Of a stretch of DNA of 64,000 nucleotides, positions 56,236 through 63,312 are shown piece after piece. The number at the start of each line of letters is the position of its first letter. Within the stretch, counting starts at the first letter, position 1. This stretch comes from Paraburkholderia sp. GTDB taxonomy: Bacteria > Pseudomonadota > Gammaproteobacteria > Burkholderiales > Burkholderiaceae. The notes under the pieces are model-generated. The model was given only the letters and a program-made list of their open reading frames with translations, did not search any database and was not told the DNA's origin. Where the stretch lies: contig SCRN01000014.1 of the NCBI GenBank assembly GCA_004322045.1, forward strand, positions 147,303 through 211,302, read 5' to 3'. The position numbers and the translations under genes were made by a program.

Positions 56236-57168
56236 TCAGCGTGACACCCGCTCGCCCCCATCAGACCGATCCCACGGCGGCACTTCGCCGAACGCCTCCG
56301 CCAGGAAATCGATCATCGCGCGGATCTTAGCGCTCAGATGTCGCCTGCTCGGGTACAGCGCGAGCACGTCGATGTCGGGCAAACGATATTCGGGCAATAC
56401 CTGAACGAGCGTACCGGCGCGCAAATCGTTGCCGACAAGAAACGTGGGTTGCCGAATGACACCGTGCCCTGCGAGTGCGGCGGCGCGCGCGGTATCGCCA
56501 TTGTTCGTATGCATGTGACAGTCGACCTTCACCGTGTGCGCCTTGCCGTCGCTGTCGATCAGTTGCCATTCGTCGCCGGTAGCTGCGTACGAGTAGCCGA
56601 TGCATCGATGCTCGATCAGACCCGCCGGCGTAGCCGGGTGCCCTGACCGCGCAAGATACGCGGGCGATGCACATAAAACGTTTCTCGATGTCGCCAGCTT
56701 GCGCGCCGCCTGGTTGGTCGAGCCTGCGCGTGAGATACGAACGGCGAGGTCGAAGCCTTCGTCGACGATATCCACGACGCGGTCGATCAGCGCAACGTCA
56801 AGCTCCACCTCCGGATACCTCTGCATGAACTCGGGCCATAGCGGCGCAAGGTATCGAATTCCGAAGCTCACCGGCGCATTGACGCGCAGACGGCCGCGCG
56901 GCTTGACCGACGCGGACGACACGAGCCCCTCGGTTTCCGCCACCTCGTCGAGGATCGATTTGCAGCGGGCGTAAAAGGTTTCACCACCCTCGGTGAGAGA
57001 AAGGCTTCGAGACGTGCGATTCAAAAGACGCGCGCCCAGATGCGCTTCCAATTCATTGACATAGCGGGTGACGTTGGCGGGCGACGTGTCGAGCACAGCG
57101 GCCGCGCGCGTGAAGCTGCCGCGGCTCACCACCGTCACGAAGACTTCGAAAGCGCGCAGCCGATCCAT
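56236..57168 (-). CDS. LysR family transcriptional regulator
   Basis: 310 residues from ATG 57168 (MDRLRAFEVFVTVV), the usual start of this LysR subgroup (CrgA/YhjC-like). The HTH is GSFTRAAAVLDTSPANVTRYVNELEAHLG. Earlier ATGs at 57180 and 57183 would overlap the operator at 57181-57199 and are disfavoured. The effector domain continues to FLAEAFGEVPPW. It is divergent from the SDR gene at 57307, which is its likely target. Confidence 0.93.
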   Translation of the reverse strand: MDRLRAFEVFVTVVSRGSFTRAAAVLDTSPANVTRYVNELEAHLGARLLNRTSRSLSLTEGGETFYARCKSILDEVAETEGLVSSASVKPRGRLRVNAPVSFGIRYLAPLWPEFMQRYPEVELDVALIDRVVDIVDEGFDLAVRISRAGSTNQAARKLATSRNVLCASPAYLARSGHPATPAGLIEHRCIGYSYAATGDEWQLIDSDGKAHTVKVDCHMHTNNGDTARAAALAGHGVIRQPTFLVGNDLRAGTLVQVLPEYRLPDIDVLALYPSRRHLSAKIRAMIDFLAEAFGEVPPWDRSDGGERVSR

Positions 57169-57180
57169 GAAACGCCCCAT

Positions 57181-57199
57181 CATTCACAATTACTGAATG
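57181..57199. promoter_or_regulatory. LysR box between LysR and SDR genes
   Basis: CATTCACAATTACTGAATG is a perfect 6-bp inverted repeat with a 7-bp spacer and contains the T-N11-A pattern. It abuts the LysR start region and lies about 110 bp upstream of the SDR start. This is the expected place for a LysR regulator to repress itself and activate the divergent gene. Confidence 0.7.
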
Positions 57200-57306
57200 A
57201 TATACCCATGTTTTATGCCTTCCTGCGCATCTAGCTGAAGCCTATATTGCATCTCACGGACCGAGGCACTGAGCCCTGGTCGGCAAACTGCAGAAGGAGA
57301 TTGAGC

Positions 57307-58071
57307 ATGGAACGCTTGAAAGGAAAAGTCGCCATCGTTACCGGCGCGAGTGCGGGGATCGGCCGTGCCACGGCTAAGCTATTCGCGGCGGAAGGCGCAA
57401 AAGTGGTGATCGCGGCGCGCCGTGAAACCGAACTGGAAACGCTCGCGGCCGAGATCGCGAGCGCCGGCGGTGAAGCCGCGTTTCTGGCCGGCGACGTGCA
57501 GTCGGAGGACTATGCGAAAGCGTTGGTTGAGCTCGCCGTCAGCCGTTTCGGCCGCCTCGACATCGCGTATAACAACGCCGGCACTTTGGGCGAAATGGGC
57601 CCGACCACGGGAGTAACCGAGGCTGGCTGGTCGGCGGCATTGGCGACCAATTTGACGAGCGCCTTTTTGGGAGCGAAGCATCAGATCCCCGAAATGCTGA
57701 AGCATGGCGGCGGATCGATCATCTTCACGTCGACGTTCGTTGGTTATTCATTCGCTTTCCCCGGCACGGCCGCGTACGCTGCTAGCAAGGCGGGTTTGAT
57801 TGGACTGACGCAAGCGCTTGCCGCCGAGTACGGACCGCAAGGCGTGCGTGTCAATGCCATCCTGCCGGGCGCGGTGGATACGCCGATGTACCGGGACATG
57901 AACGACACGGCCGAGTCGCAAGCCTTCGTGACGGGGTTGCATGCGCTCAAGCGCGTTGCACTGCCAGAGGAACTTGCTCGTTCGGTGCTGTATCTCGCGT
58001 CCGACGATTCGTCGTTTGTGACCGGTACCGCGTCGCTTGTCGATGGCGGCGCATCGATTACCCGTACGTGA
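57307..58071 (+). CDS. SDR family oxidoreductase
   Basis: 254 residues. Classical SDR motifs: TGASAGIGRATAKLF at the N-terminus, NNAGTLGEMG, the catalytic Ser in FTSTFVGYSFAFPG (Ser-Thr region) and YAASK with the catalytic Tyr and Lys. The C-terminus ends SSFVTGTASLVDGGASITRT. AAGGAGAT precedes ATG 57307. The preference for NADP or NAD is not certain; AARRE after beta-strand 2 suggests NADP. It is divergent from a LysR gene, with a clear operator between them, and followed by the YciI-like gene. The substrate is unknown. Confidence 0.92.
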   Translation: MERLKGKVAIVTGASAGIGRATAKLFAAEGAKVVIAARRETELETLAAEIASAGGEAAFLAGDVQSEDYAKALVELAVSRFGRLDIAYNNAGTLGEMGPTTGVTEAGWSAALATNLTSAFLGAKHQIPEMLKHGGGSIIFTSTFVGYSFAFPGTAAYAASKAGLIGLTQALAAEYGPQGVRVNAILPGAVDTPMYRDMNDTAESQAFVTGLHALKRVALPEELARSVLYLASDDSSFVTGTASLVDGGASITRT

Positions 58072-58172
58072 AGGGGTTGCGGCACGAATCATCGAAATCG
58101 ATCGCAATTGTCGAGACGACCGCCCTTCGTTCGTCGTAGTCGTGAAGCACCATTCAACTCAGGAGAACGACG

Positions 58173-58610
58173 ATGCGATTCATCATCACGGCCCAGGCAA
58201 GCGCGGACAATGACTCAGGGGATGCCGGCGGCGGCTTGGACGAAGCCCTTCTCACGGCGTACATGAGATTCAATGAAGAGATGCACAAGGCCGGCGTTCT
58301 GGTCGCATCCGAAGGGTTGAACCCGGCGGCGCCCGGAGCGCGAGTTGCGGTTAGGAAGGGGAAACGCTACATCGTCGATGGTCCGTTCGCCGAGTCCAAG
58401 GAACTGGTCGGGGGCTTTTACATCATCGAAGTCGGATCGCTAGAGGAGGCGATTTCCTGGGCATTACGCGCGCCATCCGGCCTTGGCACAGACGATGTGC
58501 TCGAGGTGCGCCAACTCACTGGAGCGGGCGACCTCCCACCGGAAGTCCTGGACATCATCCGGGCAGCGGCCCCGACCTGGAGCGAGTCGGTTTGGCAGGC
58601 GCGGACGTGA
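58173..58610 (+). CDS. YciI family (DGPF domain) protein
   Basis: 145 residues, a dimeric alpha-beta-barrel protein. IVDGPFAESKELVGGFYIIEVGSLEEAISWA is the DGPF/YCII signature. AGGAG precedes ATG 58173. The family lacks a clear general function; some members are linked to sigma-factor or catabolic operons, and some are cofactor-free lyases or dehydrochlorinases. It lies 101 bp after the SDR gene and may share its transcript. Confidence 0.9.
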   Translation: MRFIITAQASADNDSGDAGGGLDEALLTAYMRFNEEMHKAGVLVASEGLNPAAPGARVAVRKGKRYIVDGPFAESKELVGGFYIIEVGSLEEAISWALRAPSGLGTDDVLEVRQLTGAGDLPPEVLDIIRAAAPTWSESVWQART

Positions 58611-58799
58611 AGGCTACATACGAAACCGCGGAGTCTTCACCGAGTCAGGTGCTGGAGCCGGCATCTGCAGGTGATCCTTCCCGCTGTAGCCAGCTCTGGG
58701 GGCCCGGGGCCGCTGATAACGTCCTCTCAAAGATGAATGTGCCAAAGCAACCCGAGGGTGGGCATTCGGCGATTTTCGTCGGCTGGCGACCTTCCCGGT

Positions 58800-59369
58800 C
58801 TAGGGATGAATTGTTTCGCCGCGATTGAGCATGCCGATGAACTCCTCGATCTTGCGCAGCCGTGTTGCGGGCTTTTTGGCATTCTGTATCCGAAACAAGA
58901 TGGCGTAACGGTTTCGGCCGTTCAGCGTTTCAAAGAATGCGCGGGCCTTGGGATTCGCATCCAGTGCAGCCAGCAGATCGTCCGGCACGACCGAATTGCT
59001 GGGGGACGTATAGGCCGCCTCCCAGCGGCCGTCCTCTTTGGCTTTCTCGATTTCTCGCATGCCCGAAGGAAGCATTCGCCCTGCGGTGATCAGCGCTTCG
59101 GCCCGTTCTGTGTTGAGCCGAGACCAGATGCTTTTTGCGGAGCGTCGAGTGAAGCGTTGCAACCAGAATTCTTCGCTTTCAGTCTGTTTTTGACCGTCGA
59201 TCCAACCATGACACAGGGCACTTTCGAGCGCCTGTTCGTAAGTCAAGGTGGGTTGCCCGGCGCCCTTTTTGGCGAGGCGCAGCCATATCCCGGTCGACGT
59301 ACTGCCGTTTTGCGTCAACCAGTTTTCCCATCCATTCTGGTCAAGCAATGTCAGACGAGGTTCAGTCAT
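58800..59369 (-). CDS. YdeI/OmpD-associated family protein
   Basis: 189 residues from ATG 59369 (MTEPRLTLLDQNGWENWL). The blocks SALCHGWIDGQKQ, FWLQRFTRRSAKSIWSRLN, and LLAALDANPKARAFFETL with NRYAILFRIQNAKKPATRLRKIEEFI are the YdeI family pattern, found in proteins linked to resistance to cationic peptides or bacteriocins and to OmpD. It is thought to be cytoplasmic. The ribosome site is weak, so ATG 59390 remains possible. Confidence 0.88.
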   Translation of the reverse strand: MTEPRLTLLDQNGWENWLTQNGSTSTGIWLRLAKKGAGQPTLTYEQALESALCHGWIDGQKQTESEEFWLQRFTRRSAKSIWSRLNTERAEALITAGRMLPSGMREIEKAKEDGRWEAAYTSPSNSVVPDDLLAALDANPKARAFFETLNGRNRYAILFRIQNAKKPATRLRKIEEFIGMLNRGETIHP

Positions 59370-59502
59370 GGAAGATCCGAATGATTGCATTCAGGCAGCA
59401 AGGCATTTCCGTTCAGTGAAACCTCGCACGTTACCGATTTGCGCGGATTTGGCAATGCCCGAATCATCGACGATTCAGCATGTATCCGTCCCCCGCCGGC
59501 GC

Positions 59503-60270
59503 TCAGTTGAGCACCCTTTCCTCTGAACGCAGCGTCAACACGCGCACACCGTCGCGCGTCACGGCTACGGTGTGCTCGAATTGCGCGGACAACTGCCCAT
59601 CGCGCGTGACAACGCTCCAGCCATCGTCTTCCGTTCTAACGGCATGGCGCCCTTGATTGATCATCGGCTCGATGGTGAACACCATCCCTTCCTGCAGCAC
59701 CAGGCCCGTCCGAGGTCGGCCCCAATGCAACACCTGGGGCGGTTCATGCATTTCACGCCCGATGCCGTGCCCGCAATATTCCCTTACGACCGAATACCCG
59801 TTTTTACGAGCATGCTGCTCGATGGCATACCCCACATCGCCAAGCCGAGCACCTGGGCGAACGGCCTTGATGCCTTGCCACATCGCTTCGTAGGTGACTT
59901 GCACGAGCCGCTCGGCCTGCGGCGATACCGTGCCGACGAGATAGGTCTTGCTGGAATCGGCAATGTAGCCATTCTTCTCTAACGTGATATCGAAATTGAC
60001 GATATCACCGCTTTGCAATATTTCTGTAGTGGACGGAACGCCGTGGCAGACCACGTTGTTGCGAGACGAATTGAGCGCGTAGGCGAATCCGTATTGCCCT
60101 TTGCTAGCCGGACGTGCATTGAGCTCGTTCACGATGAAGCTATCGACGAGGTCGTTCACCTGCATGGTCGACATGCCGATCAAGTCGAGCCGATCCAAGT
60201 AAGCGAACACATCGGCCAGCAGCTGGCCGGACTGAGCCAGCAGCGCGATCTCTTCCGGTCGCTTCGTCAT
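59503..60270 (-). CDS. map: Type I methionine aminopeptidase coupled to a ParD-like gene
   Basis: 255 residues with every metal ligand of the pita-bread fold: D94 and D105 (in VNFDITLEKNGYIADSSKT), H168 (in CGHGIGREMHEPP), E201 (in FTIEPMI) and E232 (in QFEHTVAV); H76 is the substrate His (CHGVPS). It removes N-terminal Met from new proteins. It overlaps the ParD-like gene by 4 bp (ATGA) and is far from the rpsB-tsf region where the housekeeping map usually lies, so it is most likely a second, accessory copy. The coupling suggests a dedicated role with its small partner. Confidence 0.93.
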   Translation of the reverse strand: MTKRPEEIALLAQSGQLLADVFAYLDRLDLIGMSTMQVNDLVDSFIVNELNARPASKGQYGFAYALNSSRNNVVCHGVPSTTEILQSGDIVNFDITLEKNGYIADSSKTYLVGTVSPQAERLVQVTYEAMWQGIKAVRPGARLGDVGYAIEQHARKNGYSVVREYCGHGIGREMHEPPQVLHWGRPRTGLVLQEGMVFTIEPMINQGRHAVRTEDDGWSVVTRDGQLSAQFEHTVAVTRDGVRVLTLRSEERVLN

Positions 60271-60479
60271 GAGGACGGTGCCATGATGGCTTTCTCGACG
60301 ACGCCCGCAGCGCGCAGTTCACGCGAGACGATCTCATTGAAACTGCGCGTCGGATTCATTTCGCACAACATGCCGATCTTGATCCAGAAGGCCGCTTGCG
60401 CGTTGATCGACCGGCACGAGACCCCGCTCGCTCTGCGGATTTGATCGTGCAAGTCGTCGTCGATGTTGACTATGCCCAT
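60267..60479 (-). CDS. ParD-like antitoxin family protein
   Basis: 70 residues from ATG 60479. MGIVNIDDDLHDQIRRAS, followed by RSINAQAAFWIKIGMLCE, is a ribbon-helix-helix DNA-binding domain of the ParD-like family. The C-terminal part (SFNEIVSRELRAAGV) is the expected partner-binding helix. ParD normally pairs with a ParE toxin, but here its stop codon overlaps the start of a methionine aminopeptidase gene. Repeats just upstream (60490-60515) suit autoregulation. Confidence 0.85.
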   Translation of the reverse strand: MGIVNIDDDLHDQIRRASGVSCRSINAQAAFWIKIGMLCEMNPTRSFNEIVSRELRAAGVVEKAIMAPSS

Positions 60480-60489
60480 GTTGGCCTCA

Positions 60490-60515
60490 TATATGAAACG
60501 TATATGAAGCATATG
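60490..60515. promoter_or_regulatory. Candidate operator of the ParD-like gene
   Basis: TATATGAA occurs at 60490-60497 and again at 60501-60508, an 11-bp spacing that puts both on one face of the helix. A third partial copy (ATATG) follows at 60511-60515. The array lies 10-36 bp upstream of the ParD-like ATG, where ribbon-helix-helix antitoxins usually bind to repress their own operon. Confidence 0.6.
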
Positions 60516-60716
60516 CGATGATGGGGCCGCATGGCAAGGCTCGCATGAGGGCTGCTACAAAAACATGCGCAACGTTTCTCCCGCAAGGACGTACCGCCGC
60601 CCGCAGCGCAATGACAGTTATCACGGAGCACGCGATCGGATTTCTTCCTCTGCAAGCGCCCGTGGAACCGAGTGATTTCGCGACCGCTTATCGGGCCAGT
60701 ATCGACGGGCCCTCTT

Positions 60717-60789
60717 TACTGTTTTCAGTAGTTTTAAAAAAATTACTGAAAACAGTAAAATTTCAGTAGAATTTTGAAAACTACTGAAA
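60717..60789. promoter_or_regulatory. Inverted-repeat operator array before the nucleotidyltransferase gene
   Basis: TACTGTTTTCAGTA (60717-60730) and its exact reverse complement TACTGAAAACAGTA (60744-60757) flank a 13-bp AT-rich spacer. Each arm is itself a TACTG-N4-CAGTA dyad. A second pair, TTTCAGTAG (60761-60769) and CTACTGAAA (60781-60789), ends 6 bp before the ATG at 60796. The stretch is far richer in AT than its surroundings. It fits a multi-site repressor operator or a structured leader. Confidence 0.75.
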
Positions 60790-60795
60790 CGTGAG

Positions 60796-61860
60796 ATGGC
60801 GGTGCCGACTCTATTCCATTCCCACCTCTATGAGCAGCACGACCAAGCATACTGCTCCCAGTTCGCCAACATCGAGCAGGCTGCCGCGTCGCAAGGCGAG
60901 GTGCTGATCGGCGCCCCCGGATCAATCATCGAGCACAAACGGGCAGGGGCTGTCTACTACGCACGCCAATATATGGGGCCGGATGGAAATAAATTGGAAG
61001 AGAATCTCGGCGGCCCTAGCGGAGAGGAAGCGGTCGAGGCTCGCGTCGAACGGGTTCGAGAGAGGATAGAGTCGACCAAGAGCCTTATCACGCGCATCCG
61101 AGCGTTAGCGAAACTTGGTTTTCAAATAGCAGACAACAAGACTTTCGCGACGATGGGTGTCCTTTCCAACCACGGACTATTCCAAGCCGGCGCAGTGCTG
61201 ATTGGGTCTCACGCCTACGCGGTGTTACTCAACAGCCTCGGCGTCAAAGCCGTGTCATACGAAACAGAGGACATCGACATCGCGCGGGGCCACTTCCTCG
61301 CTCTGAGCAATGTTCCGGAGGGCGGACTCCTTGAGATCTTGAAGGAGACGGGAATCAACTTTGTCGAAGTTCCGCCCATGGCGAAAGGTATGCCGTCGAC
61401 ATCGTTCAAGCAAGCGGGCGCGACTCGTTTTCACGTCGATTTGCTCGTTCCGTCCAGCGACGATAGCTTCCCGGTCATTGCCGTGCCTGAACTGAACGCA
61501 CATGCCACAGGTTTGCCGTACCTGGCTTATCTGCTTGGCGAGTCGCAGATGGCTACCTTGATTTCTAGGCATGGCGCAGTGTCCGTTCGTGTGCCGACGC
61601 CGGGAAGGTTCGCCATTCATAAGCTGTTGGTCTCAAGGCTGCGAACGAACATGTTGATTAAATCGCAAAAGGACGTGCATCAAGCCTGTGTATTGCTCGC
61701 GGCGATGGGCGAGCACCGGTCGGGAGATATCGAGGACGCGTGCGCCGCTTTGCCGAAATCGTCGCGTCAGGTCGTCCGCCGTGTGCTGCCGGAGGTGCGC
61801 AAGCTCATGGAACAAAGACACGAAGGGGCGTTGAGCGAACTCGAAGCGAGTCTCGCATGA
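60796..61860 (+). CDS. Nucleotidyltransferase-fold protein
   Basis: 354 residues. The pattern LIGSHAYAVLLNSLGV (G137-S138) followed by ETEDIDIARG (D159-x-D161) is the Gly-Ser plus acidic-pair signature of minimal nucleotidyltransferases. The N-terminus (LFHSHLYEQHDQAY, EHKRAGAVYYARQYMGPDGNKLEENLG) recalls the COG5397/GSU2529 group of uncharacterised proteins. A charged helix (residues 76-95) links the two parts. Nucleotidyltransferases of this fold include type IV AbiEii-like toxins and MNT antitoxins, but no AbiEi or HEPN partner is adjacent. GTGAG precedes ATG 60796, and the operator array lies directly upstream. Confidence 0.78.
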   Translation: MAVPTLFHSHLYEQHDQAYCSQFANIEQAAASQGEVLIGAPGSIIEHKRAGAVYYARQYMGPDGNKLEENLGGPSGEEAVEARVERVRERIESTKSLITRIRALAKLGFQIADNKTFATMGVLSNHGLFQAGAVLIGSHAYAVLLNSLGVKAVSYETEDIDIARGHFLALSNVPEGGLLEILKETGINFVEVPPMAKGMPSTSFKQAGATRFHVDLLVPSSDDSFPVIAVPELNAHATGLPYLAYLLGESQMATLISRHGAVSVRVPTPGRFAIHKLLVSRLRTNMLIKSQKDVHQACVLLAAMGEHRSGDIEDACAALPKSSRQVVRRVLPEVRKLMEQRHEGALSELEASLA

Positions 61861-62355
61861 CGGGGTCGGGCGTTCGATTCGTTTCGGTGTGGCGTAGCCG
61901 GTTCCGTGCGTCATGACGGACTTTGCGGCTGAGCACGCCTTGAAGCCGAGCGCCTTTGATTCACCGACTTACGAGCCGCCCCTTAGGCGGAGGCAACTGT
62001 CGAGTTGGCAACGGCTCATCCGGCCAGGAACAGTTGCTCATCGACACGTTCGAAGGACACTTGGGCGTCTGTACTCGTTCATTAGTGGACAGATTTGCGC
62101 TCTTTGTACCCCGGCCGACCTGCAGGCCAGCCGGATTCCACAGCCGAGGCTCTGCGGTCCATTCTGACCAAAGCATGGTCTGCTCGCGCCCGCATTCCTC
62201 AAATCTCATTTTCGCCGCGAGCTGCACGCAGCGAAAGATGGGGGCGACGTCAAGCGGCCGGAACGATCGGTGCGTTCGAGGAGCGCAACGTGGTGACCTT
62301 GCGTCCCTTAAATGCAGCCGACACCCGATTTATCTTCAACTGGCTGCTGGGGGGC
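61861..62355. other. Intergenic region without a recognisable gene
   Basis: About 495 bp between the nucleotidyltransferase stop codon and the end of the LRAT-like gene. The open frames on both strands are short, lack ribosome sites and look non-coding. CCGCC-CCTTA-GGCGG near 61978-61992 is a small hairpin. It could be remnant accessory DNA. Confidence 0.4.
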
Positions 62356-63312
62356 TTACCAGAACGCAAGTTTGTCAAACGCCCAGTTGAAGAAACCACC
62401 TATAGCATTACGTACGCCGCTCCACGCTTCGGTGCCTAGATTTTTAATAGCGTCCATCGCCCGACGCAAGAAGCCCTTCGCCGTTTCGACGACTTTCGTG
62501 ATCACGTTGCCGACCACTTCTTTGATATACGCAGGTATGCTTGAGCCGCCTTCAATTCCTGTGACAGTGTCAAAAAGTCGCCAAGTCGCGAACGCGGCTA
62601 CTGCAACCGCGAACTGTGGACCTGTCATCGTGACGCCGGTGATTTTTGCGACTGCGGCCAAGCCTTTGTTGATCAATTGGGATGCACCCTTGAGTGCGGA
62701 GTGTTCCAGTGCCTTGGCGGCAAAGCGGGCCATCGTGGTTGCGATGCGCTGGACGAGCGCGCCGGTCGCTTTGGAAATGGCTTCCTCTGCGTGCAATTCA
62801 AGAGCCTTCGCGGCCTTGAGCACGGGCGCCGATAGGCGATACAACTCGTAGCGCGCCGCTTCGTACATCGCATTCTCCACCCGCTTGTTCCAGCGCAGGC
62901 CCTTGATGCACCAGGTGACGAAGTGTTCGCAGTTGTTGAGTTCGACGTTGGAGAACTTTTGGTTCAGGCGCATGAGCGCGCGTGACACGCTCATGGTGCG
63001 ACCGAACCGCCGACTGCTGTAGGTGCGGACGTTGACCCTCTCACCTTGGCTGAACTGCTCGATGCTGACGAGTTCGACGCGGCCCATCGCATCGCTGTCA
63101 GAGCGCACGGAGTAGCGGGCGACGGTGCCATCGCCGATATACAGTCCGTGATGGTTATAGCCGCGATGCGGTACGTAAATGTGATCGCCGACGTTGAGCT
63201 CGTAAGTCGTTTGCACTGTGATGGTCTCGGTCTTGTCAACTTGAGACTGCCCGCCAAAGAAGATCGCGCAGCCGCTTTTCTTTTCCAATGCGATATCGGC
63301 ATGGGAGCGCAA
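62356..63312 (-). CDS. LRAT / NlpC-P60-like acyltransferase-fold protein
   Basis: 318 residues. DHIYVPHRGYNHHGLYIGDGTVARYS, with His54/His55, and LNNCEHFVTWCIKG, with Cys128 in the NCEHF motif, are the catalytic blocks of the lecithin:retinol acyltransferase family, a permuted papain-like fold. Bacterial members are likely phospholipid acyltransferases or hydrolases. Residues 150-318 are Ala-rich helices with two amphipathic or membrane-active segments (GPQFAVAVAAFATWRLF, GGFFNWAFDKLAFW). No signal peptide is seen. The start at 63312 lacks a good ribosome site, so the true N-terminus may differ. Confidence 0.82.
   Translation of the reverse strand: MRSHADIALEKKSGCAIFFGGQSQVDKTETITVQTTYELNVGDHIYVPHRGYNHHGLYIGDGTVARYSVRSDSDAMGRVELVSIEQFSQGERVNVRTYSSRRFGRTMSVSRALMRLNQKFSNVELNNCEHFVTWCIKGLRWNKRVENAMYEAARYELYRLSAPVLKAAKALELHAEEAISKATGALVQRIATTMARFAAKALEHSALKGASQLINKGLAAVAKITGVTMTGPQFAVAVAAFATWRLFDTVTGIEGGSSIPAYIKEVVGNVITKVVETAKGFLRRAMDAIKNLGTEAWSGVRNAIGGFFNWAFDKLAFW

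Noticed and set aside
60717..60757. TACTG...CAGTA arms considered as LexA/SOS boxes.
   Set aside because: LexA sites need CTG-N10-CAG; here the spacing within each arm is N4 and no N10 pair was found in the array.
60518..60769. Forward frame of 83 codons between the ParD-like and nucleotidyltransferase genes, considered as a missing antitoxin.
   Set aside because: It has no ribosome site, runs through the operator array, and shows no antitoxin-like domain.
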